A stretch of 64,000 nt of DNA from assembly GCA_046152925.1 (NCBI GenBank), contig JBJXFX010000040.1, forward strand, positions 25,608 through 89,607, in the 5' to 3' direction. Position 1 is the first letter of the stretch, and each line of letters begins with the position of its first letter. A program made the translations under genes and the position numbers. Below the pieces are notes generated by a model. That model did not search any database. It saw only the letters and a program-made list of their open reading frames with translations, and had not been told where the DNA came from. Of this stretch, positions 1 to 8,228 are shown in pieces. The DNA comes from CAMAUF01 sp046152925. GTDB taxonomy: Bacteria > Chloroflexota > Dehalococcoidia > Tepidiformales > Tepidiformaceae.

Positions 1-2
1 CG

Positions 3-359
3 CGACGCCCGGACGACCCGGCGGTCCAGCGGCGGGCGCGCGCGGGCATCCCACACGCCCTTCGACGCGGTGAGGACGGACGGCTGCGCTACAAGTACGA
101 CCCTGGCCTCTTCGCGATAACGGGCCGCGCGGCGGTTCCGGAGCAGCCGTACTTGTGGGAGTGTCTGGAGCGGATCCCGTGTCCGGCGCTTGTGGTCCGG
201 GGCCAAACCAGCGACATCCTCTCGCCGGAGTTGGTCGAGCGGATGCTGGCGAAGCTGCCACGGGGGAGCGCGGTCGAGATCCAGGGCGCTGGCCATCCGG
301 TGCCGATGGACCAGCCGGAGCGGTTCATCGCGGCGCTGAGGGCGTTTCTGGCGAGTTGA
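3..359 (+). CDS. Alpha/beta hydrolase, C-terminal part (5' truncated by window edge)
   Basis: The frame is open from the left edge and gives 118 residues, so the start lies outside the window. The tail has the arrangement of an alpha/beta hydrolase: strand and acid region PALVVRGQTSDILS (Asp candidate) followed by the histidine turn GAGHPVPMDQPERF and a last helix ending LRAFLAS. The nucleophile elbow would lie upstream and cannot be seen. Substrate unknown. The stop codon directly abuts the stop codon of the convergent Uma2 gene, with no terminator between them. I am confident of the fold and not of any specific activity. Confidence 0.8.
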   Translation, partial: RRPDDPAVQRRARAGIPHALRRGEDGRLRYKYDPGLFAITGRAAVPEQPYLWECLERIPCPALVVRGQTSDILSPELVERMLAKLPRGSAVEIQGAGHPVPMDQPERFIAALRAFLAS

Positions 360-992
360 TCACGAAGGGTCATTCGCGAGGTCGCGGAGGTACCTGCTCG
401 TGTCGCCGCTGGCAAGGCGCGCGGCGTCGAGGCGGAGGCCGGGAAAAGCGCGGCTCTCGATGAGGCCGTCTGCGCCCGGCGTCAGGGGGACGTAGTCGCC
501 GTTTTCGAGGGCCCACCAGTCGATCCGGCCAGGGAGGGTTTGCCAGACGAAGTACTCGCGCACGCCAGCCCGCCGGTAGAGTTCCTTCTTGACGCCGAGG
601 TCGTACTGCCGCGAAGTCGCCGTGACCTCGGCGACGAAGTCAGGCGCGCCGTGGAGGTAGTCGTCGTCGCCGTACTGGGCCTGGCCGCCCTGGTACCAGA
701 GGCAGCAATCGGGCTGGACCTCGTTATCGCCGGGGAGGATGGTAGTGATGTTGTCCGCACCGAGGACTTCCGGACGGTTATCTATGTAGGCTCCTAGCCA
801 TGTTGCGAGCTGGAGGTGCTGCGGACCGTGATTCTTGCTTACTGGCGACGGCACGTAGACGACTCCATCGATCAGCTCGGCCTTCTTAATTTCGGGGTGC
901 GCGAGGTAAAGCGCGTGAAACTCCGCGCGGCTGAGACGCATGCCGGACTCAAGGGGATAGGTGGCGGGGAGCGCTGGCATCGTGGTCAGCAT
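360..992 (-). CDS. Uma2 family endonuclease-like protein (DUF820)
   Basis: A 210-residue protein of the Uma2 (DUF820) family, a PD-(D/E)XK nuclease fold. The core is visible: the ELIDG strand at 39-43, D95 in EVQPD, then APDFVAEV (D118, E122), K136, and the AGVREYFVW segment at 142-150. Uma2 proteins are abundant as unlinked single copies in cyanobacteria and Chloroflexota; their biological role is not established, so nuclease activity is an inference from fold and residues. Cys96 and Cys97 beside D95 are unusual. It is convergent with the hydrolase fragment and divergent from the VOC gene. It is one of four family members in this window. Confidence 0.85.
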   Translation of the reverse strand: MLTTMPALPATYPLESGMRLSRAEFHALYLAHPEIKKAELIDGVVYVPSPVSKNHGPQHLQLATWLGAYIDNRPEVLGADNITTILPGDNEVQPDCCLWYQGGQAQYGDDDYLHGAPDFVAEVTATSRQYDLGVKKELYRRAGVREYFVWQTLPGRIDWWALENGDYVPLTPGADGLIESRAFPGLRLDAARLASGDTSRYLRDLANDPS

Positions 993-1050
993 ACTCGCTG
1001 GCTGGGCTTCGCTTCCATCACTGGCGCAGACTGGATACGCTCAGCCTGCC

Positions 1051-1425
1051 ATGCCACCGACCAGCCCGTTCCATGGGATCAACGTCGTCTCTCTCTCAGT
1101 CCCCGACCTCGATAAAGCGCGGAGATTCTACCGCGACACGCTCGGGCTGGGAGAACCCGTCTACGACCTGGCCGAAGCTGGCTGGATCGAGTTCGCGACG
1201 GGCGGGCCGGGAAACCTCTCGGTCACGCAGGCTGAAGGGTCGTGGGATGCGAGTCACGCCACGACCGTGGTCCTCAATGTTGACGACTGCGTCTCGGCCG
1301 TGGACACGCTGCGCGCCCGCGGCGTGCGCTGTGACGACCCTGTTGTCTTCCCGGGGTTCGTGACCTTCGCGAACCTTTACGACCCGTTCGGCAACCGGCT
1401 TCAGGTTTGTTCGCCCGCGCCCTGA
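1051..1425 (+). CDS. VOC (glyoxalase/bleomycin resistance/dioxygenase) superfamily protein
   Basis: A 124-residue single-domain VOC protein. It opens with the typical strand and helix VVSLSVPDLDKARRFYRDTLGL and continues with a second half ending FANLYDPFGNRLQV, in which the D-P-F/D-G-N signature of the last strands is clear. Members bind a divalent metal and act as glyoxalases, dioxygenases, epimerases or binding proteins; the substrate here cannot be read. I chose the ATG at 1051. An in-frame start at 961 would add a signal-peptide-like stretch but would overlap the beginning of the divergent Uma2 gene and disagrees with family length. Confidence 0.8.
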   Translation: MPPTSPFHGINVVSLSVPDLDKARRFYRDTLGLGEPVYDLAEAGWIEFATGGPGNLSVTQAEGSWDASHATTVVLNVDDCVSAVDTLRARGVRCDDPVVFPGFVTFANLYDPFGNRLQVCSPAP

Positions 1426-1667
1426 GTCAGCGACTCGATGGCTTGCCCGAAGGTAGCGCCAAGGCCGTCACGCACCCAGCCGACATCGTCCCGAGACTCG
1501 GCGCAGGCGCTTCCGGTGTCGTCACGACGCCCGCTCCTGACGTCGCGGTCCTGTGGTTCGGGCTCGGCGCGTCACGGATAGCAGAGCCCTCTCCCATAGG
1601 AAGAATGTTGTTGGCGATCGCCCCAGGCTATGGGACGATGATTGTATACAAACACGGAGGAAGCCCG

Positions 1668-3014
1668 ATGAGCGCTCCATGGCTCAGCTTCGCAGACCCC
1701 GCAAGCCACCGCTCGGTCGAAGGCCCTGACTATTTCCGCGACGCCTTCCCCTACTCGCTGCCCCCGCTCGTCCAGTTCGAGCGCACCCCAGTGCCGCTGA
1801 GCCCGCCAGACCGCATCTGGATCACCGACACGACCTTCCGTGACGGTCAACAGAGCCGCGCACCGTACACGGTCGAGCAGATCGTGAAGCTCTACTCCCT
1901 CCTCCATCGCCTCGGGGGGCCGAACGGGATGGTCCGCCAGAGCGAGTTCTTTCTGTATACAAAGAAGGACCGCGAAGCCGTCGAACGCTGCCAGGAGCTC
2001 GGCTTCACCTTCCCCGAAGTCACGGGGTGGATCCGCGGGACGATGGCGGACTACCAGTTGGTGCGCAGCGCTGGCCTCGCCGAGACGGGCATCCTGACGT
2101 CGCTCTCGGACTACCACATCTTCAAGAAGCTCGGCTCCACCCGCGAGAAGGTGGTCGCCTCGTACCTCGAAGTGGTCGACGCGGCCCTCGCCGACGGCGT
2201 CGTGCCGCGCTGCCACATCGAAGACAGCACCCGGGCCGACTTCTACGGCGTCGTCCTGCCGTTCGTCCGCGAGCTGATGGAGCGGGGCCGGCGGGCGGGG
2301 ATCCAGGTCAAAGTCCGCTATCCCGACACGATGGGCGTCGGCGTCCCGGACCCGCACGCGGCGCTGCCACGCGGCATCCCGCGGCTCACGCATCTGCTCC
2401 ACACGGAAGGCGGCGTCCCCTCCGAGGCGCTCGAGTTTCACGGTCAGAACGACCTGAACGCGATCATCCCGAACGCGGTCGCTGCCTGGCTCTATGGGGC
2501 CTCTTCGAACAACGGGACGCTGCTCGGGATCGGCGAGCGCAGCGGAAACACGCCGATCGAGGCGCTCGTCTTTTGGTTAATCGGCCTCACTGGCGAAGCG
2601 CACGGGATCGACACGACCGTGATCAGCGAAATCGCGGACTACTACCGCGAAATCGGCGAGCCGATCGACCAGCGTCTGCCGTTCGTCGGCGACAACTTCA
2701 ATGTCACGCGCGCGGGGATCCACGCGGATGGGTTGATCAAGGACGAAGAGATCTACAACCCGTTCGACACGACGCGGCTGCTGAACCGGCCGCCGGGTGT
2801 GGCGATCACCGACAAATCCGGGGCAGCGGGGCTGCTGATGTGGATGCAGAAGCATCGTCCGGCCGAGGCCGCGGGCCTCGACAAGCGGGACGCGCGCCTG
2901 ACGCGCATCCTCGACCGCGTCCTCGCGGAATTCGACGACGGCCGGGTGACGAGCTTGGCCGACGAAGAGGTGCATCGTTTGGTCGACGAGGCGTTCACGC
3001 TGGTGCTGGCCTGA
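1668..3014 (+). CDS. DRE-TIM metallolyase, 2-isopropylmalate/homocitrate/Re-citrate synthase family
   Basis: A 448-residue acyl-CoA/2-oxoacid condensing enzyme of the DRE-TIM superfamily. The signature DTTFRDGQQS lies at 54-63, with the catalytic Arg at 58 and metal Asp at 59; later the metal region appears as EFHGQND rather than the more usual H-x-H-N-D. The first residues before the barrel and the short C-terminal part without a LeuA dimer domain fit the branch that includes Re-citrate synthases (known from Clostridium kluyveri and Dehalococcoides) and homocitrate-synthase-like proteins more than LeuA proper; this placement is inference. Start ATG 1668 is supported by CGGAGG at 1655-1660. 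A 10-bp palindrome TTGTATACAA lies just upstream. The small 2Fe-2S protein gene follows 47 bp later and may be cotranscribed. Confidence 0.85.
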   Translation: MSAPWLSFADPASHRSVEGPDYFRDAFPYSLPPLVQFERTPVPLSPPDRIWITDTTFRDGQQSRAPYTVEQIVKLYSLLHRLGGPNGMVRQSEFFLYTKKDREAVERCQELGFTFPEVTGWIRGTMADYQLVRSAGLAETGILTSLSDYHIFKKLGSTREKVVASYLEVVDAALADGVVPRCHIEDSTRADFYGVVLPFVRELMERGRRAGIQVKVRYPDTMGVGVPDPHAALPRGIPRLTHLLHTEGGVPSEALEFHGQNDLNAIIPNAVAAWLYGASSNNGTLLGIGERSGNTPIEALVFWLIGLTGEAHGIDTTVISEIADYYREIGEPIDQRLPFVGDNFNVTRAGIHADGLIKDEEIYNPFDTTRLLNRPPGVAITDKSGAAGLLMWMQKHRPAEAAGLDKRDARLTRILDRVLAEFDDGRVTSLADEEVHRLVDEAFTLVLA

Positions 3015-3061
3015 ACGCTGTGGCGGTATGCTGTGGCGGACCAACCAGCAGGAGCCACCCG

Positions 3062-3439
3062 ATGTCCAACCTCAACGACGCCAAAGCCGAAGCCAAGCGC
3101 CGCGGGGTCGGTAGCTACGAACGCCACATCCTCCTCTGCATCGGGCCCGACTGTTGTAGCGAGAAGGAAGGGGCCGCCGCCTGGGCGCACCTGAAGAAGC
3201 GCGTCGCGCAACTCAACGGCTCGGGAGACGCGGGCCGCATCTACCGGACGAAGGTCGGCTGCCTGCGCGTCTGCAAGGACGGGCCGGTCGCAGTCGTCTA
3301 CCCGGAAGGCACGTGGTACGCCGGCCTCACGCCCAAGAACCTCGACCGCGTGATCGACAACGACCTCGCCGAAGGCGAGGTCGTTGCCGAGTTGCGGATC
3401 GGGTCGAACCCACTCGGTGGGGCGGTCCCTAAGGAATAA
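3062..3439 (+). CDS. Small (2Fe-2S) ferredoxin, thioredoxin-like fold
   Basis: A 125-residue protein with a cysteine layout like the thioredoxin-fold 2Fe-2S ferredoxins: C26, C31 and C32 in LLCIGPDCC, and C67 and C71 in GCLRVCKDGP, followed by VAVVYPEGTWYAG. The C-x3-C-x-DGP motif is characteristic of these proteins and of NuoE-like domains. It is probably a soluble electron carrier with an unknown partner. It lies 47 bp after the DRE-TIM synthase on the same strand and overlaps the convergent alcohol dehydrogenase by 11 bp. An extra Cys (C31/C32 pair) leaves it open which residues bind the cluster. Confidence 0.85.
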   Translation: MSNLNDAKAEAKRRGVGSYERHILLCIGPDCCSEKEGAAAWAHLKKRVAQLNGSGDAGRIYRTKVGCLRVCKDGPVAVVYPEGTWYAGLTPKNLDRVIDNDLAEGEVVAELRIGSNPLGGAVPKE

Positions 3440-4508
3440 GGACGGTGCGGGCGACCTCGCCGGCCTTCATCGCGCGGAAGGCCTCGTTCACGTCTTCGAG
3501 GCGGCCGGTCTTGGTGATCATGCCGTCGAGGTCGAGCAGGCCGCGCATGTAGAAGTCCACATAGCGCGGCATGTCGCGGCGGAAGACGTTCGAGCCCATG
3601 CTCGAGCCCTGGACCTTCTTTTCGAAGAGAAAGCTCGTGCCGTCGAGCTCGACCTTCTGGCCGACGGGGATCATCCCGATGATCGTCGCGGTGCCCCCGA
3701 CCTGGAGGCTCTCGAAGGCTTGCTCCGCGGCGCGCTTGTTGCCGATGGCCTCGAAGGAGAACTCGACACCGCCGCCTGTGATTTCGCGGATTTTCGCGAC
3801 TGGGTCGCCACTCGAGGCGTCGACAACGTGGGTCGCGCCCATCGTGCGCGCAGTGGCGAGCTTCGATTCGACCATGTCGACGGCGATGACCATGCCCGCG
3901 CCGGCGATGCGCGCGCCTTGGACGGCGGAGAGGCCGACACCGCCGCAGCCAAAGATCGCGACGGTCGAGCCGGCGGGGACGCGGGCGGTGTTGAGCACGG
4001 CGCCGGTGCCGGTCATGACGCCACAGCCGATGAGCGCCGCCTTATCGAGCGGCATGTCCTCGCGGATCTTCACGACGGCGTTTTCGTGGACGTTCATGTA
4101 CTCGGCATAGCTCGAGATGTTGAGAAACTGGAAGACGGGCGAGCCGTTCCAGCTGTATTTCGGCTTTTCTTGCGGGCCGCGGGCGCGCGAGGGGTCCTGG
4201 CAGAGGTTCGGGCGGCCGCTGAGGCAGAAGTTGCAGGTGCCGCAGAACACCGAAAGGCAGCAGATGACGTGGTCGCCGGGCTTGACGTAGTTGACGAGCG
4301 AACCGACCTCGGTGACGACACCGGCGGCTTCGTGGCCGAGGATCGCGGGGGCGGGGTATGGGTAGAGGCCGTCCACAAAGTGGAGGTCGGAATGGCAGAC
4401 GCCCGTCGCGGCGGTCTTGACGATGACCTCGTGGGGGCCGGGCTTGTCGATGTCGATGTTTTCGAGGGTGAGGGTCTGGTGGGGGCCGTGGTAGATCATG
4501 GCCTTCAT
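3429..4508 (-). CDS. Zinc-dependent alcohol dehydrogenase (MDR superfamily)
   Basis: A 359-residue medium-chain dehydrogenase. Catalytic zinc ligands are C38 (GVCHSD), H59 with E60 (GHE) and C162; the structural zinc lobe is C89-x2-C92-x2-C95-x7-C103. The Rossmann motif FGCGGVG is at 186-192. The sequence looks like the class III / S-(hydroxymethyl)thiol dehydrogenase branch (for example mycothiol- or NDMA-dependent types), but the substrate cannot be fixed. It catalyses NAD(P)-linked oxidation of an alcohol or hemithioacetal in the cytoplasm. It is a single gene, convergent with the ferredoxin and about 83 bp downstream of a Uma2 gene. Confidence 0.92.
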   Translation of the reverse strand: MKAMIYHGPHQTLTLENIDIDKPGPHEVIVKTAATGVCHSDLHFVDGLYPYPAPAILGHEAAGVVTEVGSLVNYVKPGDHVICCLSVFCGTCNFCLSGRPNLCQDPSRARGPQEKPKYSWNGSPVFQFLNISSYAEYMNVHENAVVKIREDMPLDKAALIGCGVMTGTGAVLNTARVPAGSTVAIFGCGGVGLSAVQGARIAGAGMVIAVDMVESKLATARTMGATHVVDASSGDPVAKIREITGGGVEFSFEAIGNKRAAEQAFESLQVGGTATIIGMIPVGQKVELDGTSFLFEKKVQGSSMGSNVFRRDMPRYVDFYMRGLLDLDGMITKTGRLEDVNEAFRAMKAGEVARTVLIP

Positions 4509-4591
4509 GGCGTGGACGGTTCCTCCTGCAGGCGCCGTAGTGGTCGCAATCCGGAGTGTAGCGGGCGTTCGCTTCGGTGGCGCGAGGCGGT

Positions 4592-5167
4592 CTACGCGCC
4601 AGCGGCCGGGCCGCGCCAGGCAGGAAAGAGGCTGGCGACGGAGACGCGAAAGCCCGGGAGGATATCAGGCACTTCGAGGTCGTCTTCGGCGGTGAGGATG
4701 GCGGGGTGGGCATCGCTGCGATAGACGTGGACTTGGCGCGACTCGGGGATCGCGACCCAGACGACCCTGACGCCGGCCGCGAGCCATTCTTCGACCTTGA
4801 GGACCACTTCGGAGAGCGTGTCATTCGGCGACACAGCCTCGACGGCGATGTCCGGGGGCAGGGTGAGGTAGGACGCCGGGCCGGATGGGACGCGCGCGTT
4901 GAGCACGAGGCTGGCGTCGGCCTTGCGGACCTTTCGCGGGTGAGCTGGCCAGAGCTTGTAGCCGAGGTCGCTGCCCGCCACGGTCGCCAGGGCCGGGGCC
5001 ACGCCGAGCCGGTACCAGGCCCCGAGGAACGCTGCGCCACAAACACTCGAATCGAAGCTCACGTTGCGCTCCTTGAGCTCGCCATCCACGAACTCCCACC
5101 CGGCGTCGTTTTCGAGGTCGATGCAATCGTCGGTGACAGGCTCACGACTCGCGAGAATGGTAACCAC
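4592..5167 (-). CDS. Uma2 family endonuclease-like protein (DUF820)
   Basis: A 191-residue Uma2 family member. Core residues are D106 and E110 in LPPDIAVEAVSP, K124 in LKVEEW, and the GVRVVWVAIPE strand. The N-terminal ELVDGEL-type strand is present as WEFVDGELKE (24-33). As with other members the enzymatic role is inferred only from the PD-(D/E)XK-like core. It lies alone between the alcohol dehydrogenase and the nitroreductase, all on the minus strand, with no sign of a partner antitoxin gene. Confidence 0.85.
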   Translation of the reverse strand: MVTILASREPVTDDCIDLENDAGWEFVDGELKERNVSFDSSVCGAAFLGAWYRLGVAPALATVAGSDLGYKLWPAHPRKVRKADASLVLNARVPSGPASYLTLPPDIAVEAVSPNDTLSEVVLKVEEWLAAGVRVVWVAIPESRQVHVYRSDAHPAILTAEDDLEVPDILPGFRVSVASLFPAWRGPAAGA

Positions 5168-5215
5168 GGGCTCAGCCTCCAGCCTCTATCGTAGCGCACG
5201 TCGAAGCGCGCGACG

Positions 5216-5746
5216 CTACCAGCGCTCCCAGTGGACGTAGTCCTCGAGCGGCATCCGCGGGCGGGCGCCACGCATGGGGTCGCGGCCGGCGGGGTCGGGA
5301 TAGCCAAAGGCGACGGCGTTGATCACCCGGTGTCCGGGCGGGAGGCCGAGCACTTCCCGCGCTTGTTCGTGCTGGTGCACGGTGAAGGGGCAACTGGTGA
5401 CGCCGAGCTCCCAGGCGGCGAGCATCATGTTTTGCGCGGCGCGGCCTGCGTCGAATGGGCCGCGCCAGGGCGCGAACTCGTCCGGCGGCATGCCTTCTTC
5501 GGGCACGAGGACAAGCGCGACCGCGAGGGCCGCGCCCGGCACATGCGGTGTGAAGTTCCCGCAGGCCGCCAGAGCCGCCAGCTGCGCTCTCTCCCGCACG
5601 GCGACGGCGCGCACGGGCTCGAGCGCCTTCGCACTCCCGGCCATCCGCCCCGCTTGGAGGATGCGGCGGACGGCGTCCTCGGGGAGCGGCGTGGTGGCGT
5701 AGGCGCGGGTGTCGCGCTTCCCGAGGATCGCCTCGAACGCCTCCAT
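5216..5746 (-). CDS. Nitroreductase family protein
   Basis: A 176-residue FMN-binding nitroreductase-fold protein. It starts MEAFEAILGKRDTRAY, where the R-x-T-R-x-Y/F segment is the FMN phosphate-binding start of the family, and it has the later helix AAQNMMLAAWELGVTSCPF and the GYP motif in AVAFGYPDP. The longest open frame starts earlier, but the family start and the overlap TGATG with the upstream LLM gene (sharing base 5746) fix the start at 5746. It is translationally coupled to the F420-type oxidoreductase, which suggests joint action on a flavin- or deazaflavin-dependent redox step; the substrate is unknown. Confidence 0.87.
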   Translation of the reverse strand: MEAFEAILGKRDTRAYATTPLPEDAVRRILQAGRMAGSAKALEPVRAVAVRERAQLAALAACGNFTPHVPGAALAVALVLVPEEGMPPDEFAPWRGPFDAGRAAQNMMLAAWELGVTSCPFTVHQHEQAREVLGLPPGHRVINAVAFGYPDPAGRDPMRGARPRMPLEDYVHWERW

Positions 5747-6798
5747 CAGTCGCGGCCGCCCTTGGCCGAGCCGGTGATGTCGGCCATGAGCTCGATCGCC
5801 TCGTCCTGCTGGGTACTGATGGTGAGCCCGGTGGCGCCGGAATCGGCCCATGCCTTGTACTTCTCGCGGATGCGTGACGGTGTCCCGCAGAGCGACATCT
5901 CGTCGCAATACTCGTCGGGCACCGCCTCCATCGCCTCTGCCTTGCGGCCCGAAAGGAAGAGCTCTTGGATCGCCTTGGCGGCGTCGCCGTAGCCGCGGCG
6001 GACCATGGTGTCGTTGTGGAAGTTCTTGTTGCGGTGGCCCATGCCGCCGACGTAGAGCGCGATGCCGGGCTTCATCTTGCGGAAGCCCTCGCGTGGGTCA
6101 TCGGCGATGTGGACCTGGACGGAGCCCTGGATCTCGAAGTCCTTCAGGCTCTTGCCACCGCCAGCGCGCTTGAACCCCTCTTCGAGCCAGGGCGCGAAGA
6201 GCTTCATCGAGCCGGGGACAAAGCCGAGCGGCAGCCAGCCATCCGCGATCTCGGCGGTCATCTTGACGTTCGCTTCGGTACCGGTGCCGAGCCAAATCGG
6301 AAGGCTTGGGTTGGTGTGGAGGATGGACTTGAGGGGCTTGCCGATGCCCATCGCGCCTTCGCCGGTGTAGGGGAGGGAGATCTCCTTCCCAGCGTGGCTG
6401 ACAGGCTCTTTGCGCTCGAACACCTTCTGCATTATCGCGACGTAGTCGCGGATGCGGGCGTTGGGCTTGCCCCAGGGCTGGCCATACCACCCTTCGACGA
6501 TCTGCGGGCCGGAAACCCCGAGCCCGGCGATGAACCGGTTGCCGCCGGCGAGCGCGTCGACCGTCTGGACGGCCATGGCGGTGGCGGCGGGCGTGCGAGC
6601 GGCGAGCTGGATGATGCCGGTCCCGAGGCGGATGCGCTTGGTCAACGCCGCGATGTAGGCAAGGGGCGAGATGGCGTCGGAGCCGTAGGCTTCGGCGGTC
6701 CAAACGGAGTCGTAGCCGAGCTTCTCGGCGAGGAGGACGCGTTCGATGGGGAGGCGCATTTCGGCGCCGGAGTAACCGAGGGCGAGTCCGAGCTTCAC
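5746..6798 (-). CDS. LLM class F420-dependent oxidoreductase
   Basis: A 350-residue luciferase-like monooxygenase-fold protein of the F420-dependent class. Family hallmarks are KLGYDSVWTAEAYGSDA, IRLGTGIIQLAARTPA (with the conserved cis-peptide region), and the LPIWLGTGTEANVKMTAEIADGWLP stretch. It probably transfers hydride between F420 and an unknown substrate, although FMN use cannot be excluded. The start is a GTG at 6798 (KLGLALGYSG follows directly) preceded by AGGAG on the minus strand; the much longer open frame is rejected. Its stop overlaps the nitroreductase start by one base, so the two form an operon. Confidence 0.88.
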   Translation of the reverse strand: MKLGLALGYSGAEMRLPIERVLLAEKLGYDSVWTAEAYGSDAISPLAYIAALTKRIRLGTGIIQLAARTPAATAMAVQTVDALAGGNRFIAGLGVSGPQIVEGWYGQPWGKPNARIRDYVAIMQKVFERKEPVSHAGKEISLPYTGEGAMGIGKPLKSILHTNPSLPIWLGTGTEANVKMTAEIADGWLPLGFVPGSMKLFAPWLEEGFKRAGGGKSLKDFEIQGSVQVHIADDPREGFRKMKPGIALYVGGMGHRNKNFHNDTMVRRGYGDAAKAIQELFLSGRKAEAMEAVPDEYCDEMSLCGTPSRIREKYKAWADSGATGLTISTQQDEAIELMADITGSAKGGRD

Positions 6799-6913
6799 GG
6801 GAGGGCTCCTGGAGGAAGTGGGGGCATTGTAGACGAGAGGCCGCGAGGGGTGGTGGAGACTCACCCAGATAGGGTGCGGGCCGCCCAGGTCCGGCAGTAT
6901 CCTCGGCCCCACA

Positions 6914-7765
6914 ATGTGGCGGTGGATTGCATCGGCTAATGGCCTGCGACTCGTCCTAGTGGGTGCCTTGGCTGGCGTAGTGCTCGCCTGCGCAGCGGCT
7001 GCTCTGACCGCGACCGCCCTCCTGTTGCTCACCGACGAATTCGAAACTACGAATCAGAAGGTCCAAAGCCCGATCAACTGGGCGGCCATCTCAGCGGTTG
7101 CAAGTTGCATCGGAGTGCTCATCTCTGCAGTGGGCGTCGGTGCGCTGGCGGCGGTCGGGAAGGGGCTGGAGCAGGCCGAGCGGCAGCGCAGCCTGGACAT
7201 CAGGCTGAAAGGGGCGCCGCACCTTCGAGTGGATGTCTTGGTTCAGATTCCGGGCCTGGCGTGGCCTTCTGATGTGCCAGCGTTCGATACGCTCGCAGTA
7301 GCGGCCCCCTTGTTTGAGGTGGACAGGTCGGCCTACCTCTGTCCCGTTCAGGATCAACCGAGTCTCGGAGCCTACGTCCAACCTCCCGGACCGTTGGGCC
7401 GGGTCGCACTCATGGTCCTGGTGACGAACCAGCAGGCGGAGGCCTTGGGAGTGGCCATGGATGTTCGACTGGACCTCACGCTGTTCGACGCGCGGAACTC
7501 AGATAAGGCCGGCCGGCCCACCCCGTATGGTTGTCAGTTGACGGTACCGTTCCTCGCGCCCGGACAGCGACACGCTCAGCAGATTGGGTGGTTGCAGCTC
7601 GATCAATCCTTCCGGATCCTCGCTGATTCTGTAGAATACAAGGGAGTGTCAGGGGTAGTGGAGCGTGGGACGCATGGGTATCGAGAACTGACGCTCCAAC
7701 GAGGGGAACCCGAGTATGTCAGGTCAGCAGCTGGGTACGGGCTGGGTACGCAAAGACAAGCTTGA
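6914..7765 (+). CDS. Hypothetical membrane protein with two N-terminal TM segments
   Basis: A 283-residue protein that I do not recognise. Residues about 12-40 (LVLVGALAGVVLACAAAALT and on) and about 58-80 (AISAVASCIGVLISAVGVGALA) are predicted membrane helices. They are followed by a short charged helix (GLEQAERQRSLDIRLKG) and a beta-rich soluble domain of about 180 residues. The topology resembles small bacterial proteins with a coiled linker and a periplasmic or cytoplasmic beta domain. It overlaps the next gene by 50 bp, so the two are probably cotranscribed. Base composition is somewhat less GC-rich than the flanking metabolic genes. Confidence 0.65.
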   Translation: MWRWIASANGLRLVLVGALAGVVLACAAAALTATALLLLTDEFETTNQKVQSPINWAAISAVASCIGVLISAVGVGALAAVGKGLEQAERQRSLDIRLKGAPHLRVDVLVQIPGLAWPSDVPAFDTLAVAAPLFEVDRSAYLCPVQDQPSLGAYVQPPGPLGRVALMVLVTNQQAEALGVAMDVRLDLTLFDARNSDKAGRPTPYGCQLTVPFLAPGQRHAQQIGWLQLDQSFRILADSVEYKGVSGVVERGTHGYRELTLQRGEPEYVRSAAGYGLGTQRQA

Positions 7766-8228
7766 GTTCGACTCGCTCAGTTCGAAGCCGCTGGGCTCGC
7801 CCGAGCGACTGGACGACCTCGCCACCAAAGCGAAGAGGGCCTTCGAGGGCGAGAGGTTCGTGTACCAACCCGTGATGCCGCGCCCGGCGGGTGGGCCAAC
7901 CGAGGCGATTTCGGCGACTTTGAAGTTCGTGACCGGGTCCGGGAGCATCTGCTACTTCCAGCCTACCGATGGCTCGCTGCCGGTTCTCGCAGCTCCGACC
8001 GCAGTGGTCGACTTCGCCGGTCCTTCGTCAGGGCTAGTACTTCGGAATTGGGAACGGCAGACCGTGTCCGCCATCCTGAACCCGAACCATTTCCTGGGTG
8101 AAGACTTTGAGCTGTTGGTTGAGGACGGAGTCGTGGTGCGGGCCACCCGTGTTGTTCACGCGATCCCCAAATTGGACCTTGCGACTCTAGTCAATCCTGT
8201 CGGTGGTCACGCCGCCCTCACCAGATAG
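7716..8228 (+). CDS. Hypothetical protein, coupled to the upstream membrane protein
   Basis: A 170-residue soluble protein of unknown family. It is preceded by a GAGGGG ribosome-binding site at about 7701, inside the end of the upstream gene, which supports ATG 7716 despite the 50-bp overlap. It appears beta-rich in the middle and C-terminal parts (for example FELLVEDGVVVRATRVVHAI). It ends within the 3' end of the convergent CoA-transferase gene (11-bp overlap). No cofactor or catalytic motif can be seen. Its role is probably linked to that of the upstream membrane protein. Confidence 0.6.
   Translation: MSGQQLGTGWVRKDKLEFDSLSSKPLGSPERLDDLATKAKRAFEGERFVYQPVMPRPAGGPTEAISATLKFVTGSGSICYFQPTDGSLPVLAAPTAVVDFAGPSSGLVLRNWERQTVSAILNPNHFLGEDFELLVEDGVVVRATRVVHAIPKLDLATLVNPVGGHAALTR

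Noticed and set aside
961..1050. In-frame upstream start of the VOC gene giving a signal-peptide-like segment
   Set aside because: It overlaps the start of the divergent Uma2 gene and VOC proteins of this type normally start where ATG 1051 does.
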